From: Clostridioides sp. ES-S-0010-02
Lineage (GTDB): Bacteria > Bacillota > Clostridia > Peptostreptococcales > Peptostreptococcaceae
NCBI GenBank assembly: GCA_020641055.1
Contig: CP067345.1
Location: 2,597,317-2,661,316 of the forward strand
Direction: 5' to 3'
DNA length: 64,000 nucleotides
Part shown: in pieces, positions 1 through 8,869 of the stretch
How the letters are laid out: the number at the start of each line of letters is the position of its first letter
How positions within the stretch are numbered: the stretch's first letter is position 1
The notes under the pieces: generated by a model
What the model was told of the DNA's origin: nothing
Database searches by the model: none
Seen by the model: only the letters and a program-made list of their open reading frames with translations
Made by a program: the position numbers and the translations under genes

Positions 1-886
1 ATTCTTCTTCTGTTATTGCTCCCATGTCTAATAACTCTTTTAACCCTTTCACTTGTTGTATTGCATCATCATTTGATTTTATTTGTTTTTCTTTATTATT
101 TTCTAAATTATTCTTACTTATATTTATTTTTCTCCTTATATTGTCAATAAATTCTTGGCTATGAAAATTAAGTATTGAATCTTCAGCTATTATTTCCCTT
201 AATTCTCCATGAGAAAAATATTCAATACTTATAAACAACTTTTCAGTTTTACTTTTTTTATTTCCAGTTCCTGACAACCCACCAACAATTGTTCCCATAG
301 GACCAAATAAAGTTCCTATAGCTGCTCTTCCAACAACAGACTTATTATTATATGCTATTTCTTTCTCACTATACTTATTTACACTATATAAATCAGAAAA
401 TTTAATACGCATTTTTTCTTCTTTTAAAAGTTTGCTCTCAATAACTAAACATGCATTATGGTTGTCAATAATTATACTTATTGCTTCACCCCTACAATTA
501 GGAACTCCAACAGAATTATAGTAATCCATCTTCATTACCCCTTGTTTAACTATTTTATTTTTATTTCTTAATATAGTATCTGTCTTTTTATCTTGCATAT
601 CTGTTATATTTTGATTAATTATATTGCATATTTTATCTTTTGAGTTACTTTTAAAATACAATACACTTTTTTTGCTTTCTATAATTAGCATATCATTATC
701 AATAAAGACTTTCTCTATATCTAAAAGTTTTATTTCACTAATAGGTACTTGTTGCAATGTATATACAGATACTAGTTTTTTATCTATATACATAGTACAT
801 GTAAGTTCATTGTTAAAATGTGGGTGCCCTTTTATATACATAAGCTTAAAATTCTTTATGTCATCTTTTCGTTTAAAAAAATTCAT
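1..886 (-). CDS. Phage-associated SHOCT-domain protein, 3' end cut by window edge
   Basis: The reading frame is open from an ATG at 886 to the window edge (295 codons). A good Shine-Dalgarno site (GAGGGG) lies just upstream of the ATG. The N-terminal 130 or so residues are beta-rich without a recognised motif. Around residues 190-215 a small Gly/Ala-rich segment (AAIGTLFGPMGTIVGG) looks like a short glycine-zipper hairpin. The last visible residues (LKELLDMGAITEEE) match the start of a SHOCT domain, a short oligomerisation module. It follows the tape measure gene by about 80 bases on the same strand, where contractile-tail phages usually place a LysM/baseplate gene. I therefore infer it is carried by the prophage, perhaps as a cargo gene. 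No enzymatic function can be assigned. Confidence 0.8.
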   Translation of the reverse strand, partial: MNFFKRKDDIKNFKLMYIKGHPHFNNELTCTMYIDKKLVSVYTLQQVPISEIKLLDIEKVFIDNDMLIIESKKSVLYFKSNSKDKICNIINQNITDMQDKKTDTILRNKNKIVKQGVMKMDYYNSVGVPNCRGEAISIIIDNHNACLVIESKLLKEEKMRIKFSDLYSVNKYSEKEIAYNNKSVVGRAAIGTLFGPMGTIVGGLSGTGNKKSKTEKLFISIEYFSHGELREIIAEDSILNFHSQEFIDNIRRKINISKNNLENNKEKQIKSNDDAIQQVKGLKELLDMGAITEEE

Positions 887-966
887 TTTAATCCCCTCAT
901 AAATCAATAGTCTATAATGTTATTATAACATCTATAAGAAGGATTTTTTCAACAATAATTCGACAA

Positions 967-3900
967 TTATCCAATGTCTTCTAATGCTTCTCTTAATCCA
1001 CTTTCCACTTGAGACAATATTTCTTGTATCATTTCTTCTTTGTTATTGCTACCTTGAATATTTATAGATATTCCACCAACATTAATCGCATTACTTCCAC
1101 TAGAAATTATGTTTTGTGGTTGAGCTTCTTGATAAATTCTATTTTCTGTATTATTAAATTCTTCTTGTTTGGTAGGAAATTGTCTAACATTATTAATAAT
1201 ACTAGAATTACTATTTTGGATACTACTTGTAGAATTAAAACTAGTTCCTAATTTCTGAGAAATTGGAATTACATTATTACTTGCTTTAGTTCCAAGCATC
1301 TCTCCTGCTTGTTTATACAAACTTAATGCTCTACTTCTCTTATTATTAGAAAGAGGAATAACCATTTCAGGACCTGCTTCTCCACAAATACTTGGTTTAC
1401 TTGCAACACCACCATCTGCAAAATGGTCTAGTATATTGTTTACTCCAGTTTTTACTATACTTACAAAACCAGTTATTTTGGTAGAAAGTTTCTTTTTAAG
1501 AGAATCCCAAGCAGATTTAATTGAATCCACTTTACTTTTAAATCCGTTTTCTACAAGACTTACAAATCCACTTATTTTGCCAGATAAATTTACTTTAAGT
1601 CCTTGCCACCACATTCCAACTTGTTGAACTTTTTGTTGAAAACCATTGCTTACAAAACTAACAAATCCGCTTATTTTTTGGCCTACATTAGTTTTTAAAT
1701 CAGACCACCATTGTTTTACTTGCCCTACTTTTTCTGAAAATCCATTATCAATAAAATTTACAACTGCTTTAAGTGGTGCTCCTAAAACTCCTTTTATACC
1801 TTCCCATAAAGACTTAACCACTTCCCTAATTCCTTCGAAAACATCAGAAAATCCTTGTTTTATGTTTTCGCCATCACCACTAATTATCCCACCTATGATT
1901 TCGAATATTCCTTTTATTATATCAATTACACCTTTTATAGCGCCTGCTACAGCCTTTATAACAGATGTAATTGCATTAATAACAGAAGTTATAACTAAAA
2001 CTATAGAAGTTGCTACACCTTTGAGTAATCCTCCCCCTATATCTCCCAGAGTAGATGTTAAAGAATCTTTTATCTGTTTTAAATAGTCTATAAAAGGTTT
2101 TGCTGCTTCTTTTAATTGGTTAAAAGCATTTCCTAACTCTTTGAAAGATGTTCCAACACGTTGTGTTGATTGTTTTAACTCATCCATATTGGTTTTAGTT
2201 GTCTTAGTTGCTCCATCATCTTTGATTGGCTTAAACAAATTTGAAAAGAAATCTTTTATTGGTTCAAGAGCCTTTGCTATATCTGCAAAGCTAGATTTTA
2301 AGTTATCAAAAACTTCTTTTAAACTTTCTTTTGTTTCTAAAACTTTTTGTTTTAAATTTTCGAAAGGTGTTTTAATATTTTCATTAAATACAGTTTTTAA
2401 ACCTCCAAAAGCTTCTTTTATACTATCTAAAGAACCTCCAAAAACTTCTTTTAAATTACTTAACGATTCTTTAAAGGTGTCTATAGCAGGTTTTATGCCT
2501 TCTAAAAGTTTATTTTTTAATTCCGTTGCTTTGTCACCTACAAAAGAAATTATATTATTAAATACTTCTGTCGCAGATGTTTTGAGTTCTCCAAATTTCT
2601 CTTTAATTTTACCAACACCTTCACCTATTTTTTGACCTAATGAGCTTATATATGCTTTTGCTCCATTTGATGAAGCTTGTAACTCACTTGATGCTTTTTC
2701 TCCAGACAGATTAACTGGCTGAACTTTTGGAGCTGCTTTAGCAGGATTTTTTAAAAAGTCTTTTAATTCATTCCATTTTTTCTTTATGCCTTCCACTTTT
2801 TTGCCAAACTTAGTATCCAAAATATCGACTACAGCTTGAATTGGTGATGTCACAAAATCTACTAACCCACTCCACAATGACTTAACAATATCTATAATCC
2901 CTTTAAAAATAGATTTAAGCCCATTAGCTACTTGGCTCATATCTCTATTTTTAAAGCCTTTAACTACATCAGCTATCCCTTTAAATATCTCCATTAAACC
3001 ATTTACTACTCCTGTTGTTGTATTTACTATAGCTTTTACCTTGTTAACAATTACATTAAATGAATATATAAATTTTATTATGAAAACTGTCGCCAAAAAT
3101 TGTATAACTGGTAATAAAGCACTTACAATCATTGAGCCTAATTTAGAAAAAACTGCAAACAAAGGTTTTAACGCATTTATAAGTTCTTTAAATTTACCTT
3201 TTATTTGTTCTATGAAAGGATTTAAAGGTTTTAAAAAATTAGATATTGATTTACCTATGTTTTTAATACCATACCTAAAAGTTTCAGATTTTTGATAAGC
3301 AAATAAAAATGCTCCTGCTAATACGCCTATAGCTAAAACTATTGCACCAACGGGTCCAAGAACTCCAACTATTCCTCCAATTAGCGTTGATGCTGTAGCT
3401 ATCTTTGTAATTATACTTATTACGCTAGAAATTACTGTTAAAGCCTTAAAAGCCATAAATCCAGCAACAACACCACCAATAATAGAAATCACACCTTGTA
3501 AAACACTTTTAATTTTATCAAAGTTATTTATAAAATTACTCACAAAGTTTACAATTGAATCACCAACTTTAGGCATACTGCTAATTATATTTTCCATAAA
3601 GTTTCTTGTTACTGGACCTAATTTTTCTCCTATACTAATTTTTACATCATTTATAGTGTTTTTTAATTTAGCGAACTGACCATTTATGGAATCCATCTTC
3701 ATGTCAGCTATTCTTTTAGCTTCTTCCTCGCTTTCTGCAATAGCTTTTTTTAGTTTATTGTAGTCACTTTCACTAGCATTTACTATTGCAGCCCAACCAC
3801 TTGAAGCATTAGCTCCTACTATATCTCCTAAAGCTCCTACTTTCTTCGTGTCACTAAGCTTACCAAGCTTATTTCTAAGTTCATCTATTGTTGCTGCTAA

Positions 3901-5235
3901 ATCTAAACTTCCACTTTTAGTTGTTTTCATTTCTATTCCATATTTTCTCATAGCTGTTGCGGCTCGTTTAGGTTCATTTATAAGTCTTAAAAGTCCCATT
4001 CTCAAAGAAGTACCTGCTTGGCTTCCTTTAATAGCACTACTTGCCATCAAACCCGTAGCTAATGAAAAGTCCTTCATAGGCACACCCAAAGAACCTCCTA
4101 GAGAACCAACAAATTTCAATGTTTCACCCATTTTTTCAATATCAGTATTAGAATTTGTTATAGTTGCAGCCATAATATCAACAAATTCATTAGTATCTTT
4201 GGCAGCCATTCCCAATGATGTTAAGCCATCCGTTACTATATCACTTGTTAGTGCCAAATCTGTTCCGCCTGTTGCTGCCAAATTCAAGATGCCTGGCATA
4301 CCTTCGATAATCTGATTAGTTTTCCAACCTGCCATACCCGCATAATACATGGCATCGCTCACTTCTCTAGCTGAATATGCAGTTGTTTTCCCAAGATTTC
4401 TAGCTTTTACAGTTAAAGCTTCCATTTCTTTTCCGCTTGCTCCTGTGACAGCTTGAACATTTTTCATTCCTTGTTCAAAATTAGCAAAAGTTTTTATAGA
4501 AGAACCAACCCCTATACCTCCAAGTGCAACAGTAATTGATGTTGTTAATTGAGCGAATTTACTTATTGCTCCACTTATAAATGAATCTATTTTACTTCCA
4601 ATACCACTCAATGTTGGACTAGCTTCATCTTTTAATTTTACAATTGCTTGATAAGTCTTATTAGAAAACTCTTGTAATTTACTCTTAGTACGAGAAATAG
4701 CATTTAATGCTTCTTCCCCTTTTGCTTTAATATTTATTATTGTATTATTTTTGAGTTCTCCTAATTTACTTCTAGTTTGAGAAATAACTCTTAAAGCTGG
4801 GTCAGCTTTCATATTTAAACTAATTATTGTAGCTGCAGTCAAATTTTGTACCTTTGCCTTTACTTTATCTACAATTTGACTAGCTTTGTCTCTAGCTTTT
4901 AACAAAACTTCTCTCTGTCTACTTGTAAGTAAACTATTTACTTTATTTTTAACTCTATTTACAACGCTAGATGCTCTATCTTTTGCGTTTATAGTTGTAG
5001 ATATTGTTCTACTCACTCTTTTCAAGTTGTTGCTAATTCTATTTACAACACTAGATGTTTTATCTTGAGCTTGGATAACTGGATTAGCTTTTATCCTATT
5101 AAGTGCTTTCATTCTCTTTTCTGTCTGTTTCGTGTATCTTTCCATAGCACTTAATTTATTTTTAGTTTGTTCATCTCCTGTAATATCAATAACAACATCA
5201 ATGTGATACATCTCTTTCTTAGCTATTTCTCTCAC
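967..5235 (-). CDS. Phage tail tape measure protein
   Basis: This 1422-residue protein sets tail length and is used during tail assembly. Residues of roughly 230-560 form the TP901-type tape measure core (NFEQGMKNVQAVTGAS; LGKTTAYSAREVSDAM; LTSLGMAAKD). Several hydrophobic segments follow near residues 620-740 and 1050-1110. The N-terminal 200 residues contain tandem copies of a DKASSVVNRV-like unit, and residues of about 1190-1310 contain three copies of a roughly 38-residue GFVSxVxNGF unit. The long helical middle is typical of the family. The annotated start is a GTG; an in-frame ATG eight codons later (MYHIDVV) is a realistic alternative because neither has a strong ribosome site. It follows the tail chaperone genes, as in PBSX/skin-like and phiC2-like phages. 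The frame is intact, unlike the sheath gene upstream. Confidence 0.93.
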   Translation of the reverse strand: MREIAKKEMYHIDVVIDITGDEQTKNKLSAMERYTKQTEKRMKALNRIKANPVIQAQDKTSSVVNRISNNLKRVSRTISTTINAKDRASSVVNRVKNKVNSLLTSRQREVLLKARDKASQIVDKVKAKVQNLTAATIISLNMKADPALRVISQTRSKLGELKNNTIINIKAKGEEALNAISRTKSKLQEFSNKTYQAIVKLKDEASPTLSGIGSKIDSFISGAISKFAQLTTSITVALGGIGVGSSIKTFANFEQGMKNVQAVTGASGKEMEALTVKARNLGKTTAYSAREVSDAMYYAGMAGWKTNQIIEGMPGILNLAATGGTDLALTSDIVTDGLTSLGMAAKDTNEFVDIMAATITNSNTDIEKMGETLKFVGSLGGSLGVPMKDFSLATGLMASSAIKGSQAGTSLRMGLLRLINEPKRAATAMRKYGIEMKTTKSGSLDLAATIDELRNKLGKLSDTKKVGALGDIVGANASSGWAAIVNASESDYNKLKKAIAESEEEAKRIADMKMDSINGQFAKLKNTINDVKISIGEKLGPVTRNFMENIISSMPKVGDSIVNFVSNFINNFDKIKSVLQGVISIIGGVVAGFMAFKALTVISSVISIITKIATASTLIGGIVGVLGPVGAIVLAIGVLAGAFLFAYQKSETFRYGIKNIGKSISNFLKPLNPFIEQIKGKFKELINALKPLFAVFSKLGSMIVSALLPVIQFLATVFIIKFIYSFNVIVNKVKAIVNTTTGVVNGLMEIFKGIADVVKGFKNRDMSQVANGLKSIFKGIIDIVKSLWSGLVDFVTSPIQAVVDILDTKFGKKVEGIKKKWNELKDFLKNPAKAAPKVQPVNLSGEKASSELQASSNGAKAYISSLGQKIGEGVGKIKEKFGELKTSATEVFNNIISFVGDKATELKNKLLEGIKPAIDTFKESLSNLKEVFGGSLDSIKEAFGGLKTVFNENIKTPFENLKQKVLETKESLKEVFDNLKSSFADIAKALEPIKDFFSNLFKPIKDDGATKTTKTNMDELKQSTQRVGTSFKELGNAFNQLKEAAKPFIDYLKQIKDSLTSTLGDIGGGLLKGVATSIVLVITSVINAITSVIKAVAGAIKGVIDIIKGIFEIIGGIISGDGENIKQGFSDVFEGIREVVKSLWEGIKGVLGAPLKAVVNFIDNGFSEKVGQVKQWWSDLKTNVGQKISGFVSFVSNGFQQKVQQVGMWWQGLKVNLSGKISGFVSLVENGFKSKVDSIKSAWDSLKKKLSTKITGFVSIVKTGVNNILDHFADGGVASKPSICGEAGPEMVIPLSNNKRSRALSLYKQAGEMLGTKASNNVIPISQKLGTSFNSTSSIQNSNSSIINNVRQFPTKQEEFNNTENRIYQEAQPQNIISSGSNAINVGGISINIQGSNNKEEMIQEILSQVESGLREALEDIG

Positions 5236-5254
5236 CTCACTTTCGATTTAAATT

Positions 5255-5421
5255 TTATTTATTTTTCATAGCTTTGTTTTCTTGCTCTATTTCATGTTGT
5301 GTAAAAACTCTAAGAAGCTGTTGAGGTGTTTTCTCTCTTTTTAGAAAATCTTCAGGAAGAACACTATGTTTAACATATGCATTATATAAAATAGTAATCT
5401 TCCCACCTCTTTTTATTAGTT
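5255..5421 (-). CDS. -1 frameshift extension of the phage tail assembly chaperone
   Basis: This is a 54-residue frame reached by -1 slippage at the end of the upstream chaperone gene. It runs from the slippery heptamer A_AAA_AAC (5425-5419), through CTA ATA AAA AGA GGT, to a TAA at 5257-5255. The frame holds no in-frame ATG until its last four codons. It does have an AGAGGTGGG stretch, so independent initiation at a non-standard codon cannot be excluded. The encoded tail (VLPEDFLKREKTPQQLLRVF) looks like real protein. Many long-tailed phages make a longer chaperone fusion between the tube and tape measure genes by exactly this mechanism (lambda G/GT). The fusion product would be about 211 residues. 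Confidence 0.75.
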
Positions 5422-5889
5422 TTTTATATCATCATCACTTAATTCTTCATAGAATCCAGACAATTCCAACACTTCATCGCTAATTAATGCAATTTCACCT
5501 GCTAAAAACTTTCTTCTTATAAATTCCACCCCACTAGAAACATTCATAGAATTAAGAAGCCTTGCATCACTAAAATTAGGAACTATAGTAGCTTTTTCTA
5601 TTAGAGCTATATTAAATTCATCTTCCATTAGTTTACTTTCCCTTCTACCTCTCACCTTAGTGACTTTTGTATATTTTTTCTGCAATGCACTTATCTCTTT
5701 TTCTGTTAAAGCTCTAAGTGTGAGTGGTATATCTAACCTTTTTACAAAAATAGTTTTTTCGGGTAATATAGCATCCTCTGTCAATTTCATAATTATATTA
5801 TCTTCTTGTTGCTTTGCTATTTCCTCTTTAGTAAGCTCTCTTTCTTCTTCTATTCCTTCATTTAAAAATTCTTTATCTAAGTTTTTCAT
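5416..5889 (-). CDS. xkdN: Phage tail assembly chaperone (XkdN-like)
   Basis: This 157-residue acidic protein lies between the tail tube and tape measure genes, the usual place of the XkdN/gpG-type chaperone that binds the tape measure during tail polymerisation. The recognisable central segment is FVKRLDIPLTLRALTEKEISAL, a pattern shared by PBSX-type XkdN proteins (given here only as a short motif around residues 48-70). It starts at an ATG behind GGAGG. Its last codons, ATA AAA AAC TAA, contain a perfect A_AAA_AAC slippery site. Ribosomes could therefore enter the -1 frame and extend the protein by 54 residues. A stem-loop between the tube gene and this one probably lowers its expression relative to the tube. 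Confidence 0.85.
   Translation of the reverse strand: MKNLDKEFLNEGIEEERELTKEEIAKQQEDNIIMKLTEDAILPEKTIFVKRLDIPLTLRALTEKEISALQKKYTKVTKVRGRRESKLMEDEFNIALIEKATIVPNFSDARLLNSMNVSSGVEFIRRKFLAGEIALISDEVLELSGFYEELSDDDIKN
5423..5425 (-). other. Programmed -1 ribosomal frameshift site (slippery heptamer A_AAA_AAC, 5419-5425)
   Basis: The heptamer occupies 5425-5419 on the minus strand and is in the correct phase (zero-frame codons AAA AAC, immediately before the TAA stop). Slippage leads into an open -1 frame of 54 codons. The location between tail tube and tape measure genes is where tail-chaperone frameshifts are conserved in phages. Confidence 0.75.
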
Positions 5890-5922
5890 TTTTAACTTCC
5901 TCCATTTTTATAGTTTTATAAA

Positions 5923-5954
5923 AAGCTACACATAAAATTAATTACGTGTAGCTT
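5923..5954 (-). terminator. Stem-loop attenuator between tail tube and chaperone genes
   Basis: A perfect 9-bp stem (AAGCTACAC / GTGTAGCTT) is followed on the minus strand by TTTTT. It sits between the end of the tube gene and the start of the chaperone gene. In an otherwise continuous late operon it would let the highly needed tube be made in excess over the chaperone and tape measure. Confidence 0.7.
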
Positions 5955-5965
5955 AAATTTATTTA

Positions 5966-6388
5966 TTATGCTATTTCATCTAACAACTCATACCCTTCGA
6001 AAGTTCCATCTATTTGTATTTCTATATTTTCATCAGATTTTATGCTTGCTAGTTGTATTTTATCTACCATACAATTTTTATATCTAATTCTTTCATATCC
6101 AACTAGCCCAGGATTTTCTATTTCTGTAATTATTTCAAATTTATTAAATCCTTTTTTAATCCATTTAGACGTAGTTTTAAGTACAGTAAAAGAGAAAGTA
6201 CCTTTTTGAGTAGATGCTTTATTAAGTTCCCATTTGCAACCAATTACTCTAAAAGTCTTTTTATCGTTTTCTACTTCAGCTGTAAATTCTGTTCCATATC
6301 CTTCTTCTTCTCCATCAATTATTATTCTAGCATTTGAACCATCAACAACATTTGCAGCATCTATAATATTTTCATCATATTTCCCCAT
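5966..6388 (-). CDS. xkdM: Phage tail tube protein (XkdM-like)
   Basis: This 140-residue protein is the expected length for the tail tube subunit of PBSX-type contractile tails. Visible features are the N-terminal segment with NVVDGSNARI and the strand-rich GTFSFTVLKTTSKW and ELLDEIA regions. It forms the hollow inner tube through which DNA leaves the capsid. It lies 15 bases downstream of the sheath gene, as in all PBSX/Mu-like tails, and starts behind GGAGG. The frame is intact. A terminator-like hairpin directly after it suggests it is expressed at a higher level than the genes that follow. Confidence 0.88.
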   Translation of the reverse strand: MGKYDENIIDAANVVDGSNARIIIDGEEEGYGTEFTAEVENDKKTFRVIGCKWELNKASTQKGTFSFTVLKTTSKWIKKGFNKFEIITEIENPGLVGYERIRYKNCMVDKIQLASIKSDENIEIQIDGTFEGYELLDEIA

Positions 6389-6403
6389 ACTTTATAACCT
6401 CCT

Positions 6404-7824
6404 TTATCCTAGGTATCCAGTACCATAAATTTTCTTCATTACATCAATCTTGACAGCGTCCCATTTCCAATAAAACTCATCTGCTTTGGCAGTTGCTTGA
6501 AGTTCTGTATCTATATCAACATTAAACTCTGATATAATACCTTGGCTCATTAATTCTTCAAAATATTTCTTTAATGCACATATAACAGTTGTCTGCCCTG
6601 TCGCATCATTAAATATTTTCCCTACAAACTCTTTTCTTTTTAGAGAAGTATCTTTATTTATAGTGTTAATAAACATAATATTAGAGATATATCCCATAGC
6701 TTCATTCTTATCATCTGTATACTTCTTAAATGTATTTACATCATCAACAACTATTACGTCTCCATCATCAAAATCCAAAACTAAAGTACCACTCTTTAAA
6801 CACTCTTTAACTTCTGATTGGCTTAGTCTTGGTTCTACTTCTTCAAATATAGTCTTAGCATTACATATACTACCTATTATACCTTTGCTTACAGAAAGAG
6901 CAGCAATGTAGACAGCTACTTCACTAGGTGTATATTTTATTCCCTCATAATAGGCTGAGCTTCCAACATTAACTATATTTTCATCATTAAAACCTTTTGA
7001 TTTATCATTAATCTGTTTTATATTATCCTCTTTTTTCCCACCTAAAAATAATAATATATCTTTTCCTAATTCTTTATTCTTAGCCACCCAAGCCTTTGTA
7101 GTTTCCTGCAAAGCTTCGTCAGCCACACCATCAAGTGCAAAAGAATCAAAACTATATCTCTCAAATTCTTCTAATGCTTTTAGATAAGATTCATTAGTGA
7201 TAGAAGTACAACCATCATTTCCACTCTCAAGTGCTACATTTACTAAGTTTGCTAGAACTGTATCGCTATCAGCTACTTTAGTTGCAATTACATACTCATT
7301 ATCTAAATTAGAGTTTATTTCTAGTACTATTTCATCTATAGTACCTTTGACTGAACTAGAAAATAGTTGTTTAGTTCCTTCAAAGAAAATAAAATCTTTT
7401 TTATCTGAATCTACTAAATTAGATTTTATTGTTACATTAAAGTTTCTAGCTGTTGGATACTTAGTTTCTAGCTTAATTACATCTTTTGCAGTATTTTCTG
7501 TAGTATCTTTAAGTATTAATGTACCATTTTTTTGATTTCCATCTACGAGCCTATACAACAATAGTTCCTTTACATTCCCTAGTAAAGCTAGTTTTCCTAA
7601 TTTGTAAGCTGAATAACTTATATCATCACCAAATAGAGCTTTAAGCTATTTTAAGTCGTTTTTTATTGTTATTACCTTACCTACATCTCCCCAATTAGCT
7701 TTAACTGGCATTGCTAATCTACCCTTTAACCCTGTATTAGTTGTTTTCTCTGCTTGAGTCTTAAACCTGTTGTAAAAACCAGGTATCTCTTTTTTTCTTT
7801 TTCATTCCATGTTCCAGTTGCCAT
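6404..7824 (-). pseudogene. xkdK: Broken phage tail sheath gene (XkdK-like)
   Basis: The sheath gene should start at the ATG at 7824 (MATGTWNEKE, behind GAGAGGTG) and run to 6404, giving about 473 residues. Two lesions interrupt it. First, one A is missing from what should be an eight-A run at about 7795, shifting the frame after GTWNEKEKK; the correct continuation (EIPGFYNRFKTQAEKTTNTG) reads in another frame. Second, after the frame is restored to the downstream phase, a TAG (7648-7646) stands in the segment KNDLK*LKALFGDD, where a CAG (Gln) is expected. The remaining open part (7561-6404, 385 residues from a TTG) contains the typical sheath domains, ending KIYGTGYLG. Without a sheath the contractile tail cannot work, so the prophage is probably unable to make infectious particles. 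A base-calling error could explain the homopolymer lesion but not the nonsense codon. Confidence 0.88.
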
Positions 7825-7827
7825 ATA

Positions 7828-8031
7828 CTATTTCACCTCTCTTTCTAAAAACTCTTTTATTGCTTTCTCAAACTCTGATTTTGTAAGTTCTTCTTTCTTA
7901 CAATTAAATAAAGCACCTGCAACTACTTCTTTCTTGTAGCCAAGTGCTTCACTATTTTTTAAGAAATCTTCTTTTGAATATTTTTCTTCCTGCTTACTTA
8001 TATTAGTTTTTTTATTAATTGTTTCAGCCAA
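7828..8031 (-). CDS. Small phage protein upstream of tail sheath
   Basis: This is a 67-residue protein rich in Lys and Glu with predicted helices (SKEDFLKNSEALGY; KSEFEKAIKEFLERE). I chose the TTG at 8031 (MAETINKKTN) because AGGAGG is correctly spaced from it; the longer frame starts inside the ribosome site region. It sits directly before the sheath gene, where PBSX-type phages carry a short gene of unknown role. The KKEVVAGALF motif near the middle recurs in small proteins described from such phages. No function is assigned. Confidence 0.7.
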   Translation of the reverse strand: MAETINKKTNISKQEEKYSKEDFLKNSEALGYKKEVVAGALFNCKKEELTKSEFEKAIKEFLEREVK

Positions 8032-8043
8032 CCCTTGCACCTC

Positions 8044-8868
8044 CTATTTTAAATTTCCATTACTATAAATTTCATTCATAATAGTTCCTTCTCTTTTTAT
8101 CTTACCTATCATTTTAAACACAACTGTTAATTGTCCTGTTGTAAACATGTCTGATTCTCTATCTTCAACTACACTTACAAGAGTTAAATACATGTTTTTA
8201 TCTTCTCTAAGTCTTACTCTCTTATCTATTATTAACTTAGTCTCTAATTCTTCAAGAAGTTTAACTATTTCATCTTTATTTTTACTTACAACATGACACT
8301 TCATAGTTTTGGTAATCTCAATCAGATGATAGTTAATCCTTTTGTTTTCAACATTTGTAGTTCGCCACAAACAGCATGGTGCTATAAAATTTTTCTTCCA
8401 ATTATCCTTGTAAACTTCAATTTCCAATAAATCTTTTGTGTACTTTGACAAAGATTCAACCCATCTATCATTAGTTATATCTTCTTTATCATCTAAAGCT
8501 ATTATGCTAAACCTCAGACACCTTATTATAGCTTCCCATTCTTCATCTATGACATCTTGACCAACTGCACCTTCATAAATACATGTAAATACCTCGTTAG
8601 TAGTATCATCTGTTATAGTTTTAAAATCTAATATTTCTATAACTTCTTTTGTAAGTTCATCTAATTTATTAAATGTAGTCCTTTTCTCATATAACCAAAT
8701 GTTTATAGTCCTTCTAAAACCTATAACATCGCCTTCATTGTCAGCATCTTCGCCTTGAACAATTACAGCATATGGTTTTATAGTCTTTTTATTAGGTACA
8801 GTTGGTTCATAGCAATCTTTTAATCTTGGTATGTTATCAATTAAGGCTTTTCTTATTCCTGCTCTCAT
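8044..8868 (-). CDS. Phage neck / tail completion protein
   Basis: The protein has 274 residues and sits between the HK97 gp10-like gene and the small pre-sheath gene. The first half (MRAGIRKALIDNIPRLKDCYE, YAVIVQGEDADNEGD, INIWLYEKR) has the pattern of tail terminator/neck proteins that end the tail tube and join it to the head. The second half (DNWKKNFIAPCCLWR and LREDKNMYLTLVSV) looks like a further alpha/beta domain of similar size, so the protein may be a two-domain fusion. The start codon at 8868 overlaps the end of the gene upstream closely. The role is inferred mostly from gene order. Confidence 0.65.
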   Translation of the reverse strand: MRAGIRKALIDNIPRLKDCYEPTVPNKKTIKPYAVIVQGEDADNEGDVIGFRRTINIWLYEKRTTFNKLDELTKEVIEILDFKTITDDTTNEVFTCIYEGAVGQDVIDEEWEAIIRCLRFSIIALDDKEDITNDRWVESLSKYTKDLLEIEVYKDNWKKNFIAPCCLWRTTNVENKRINYHLIEITKTMKCHVVSKNKDEIVKLLEELETKLIIDKRVRLREDKNMYLTLVSVVEDRESDMFTTGQLTVVFKMIGKIKREGTIMNEIYSNGNLK

Positions 8869-8869
8869 A

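Noticed and set aside
7561-7563. TTG as a genuine start of a short tail sheath
   Set aside because: The preceding DNA still encodes the normal sheath N-terminus in two other phases, with a TAG in the same frame, so the gene is broken rather than short.
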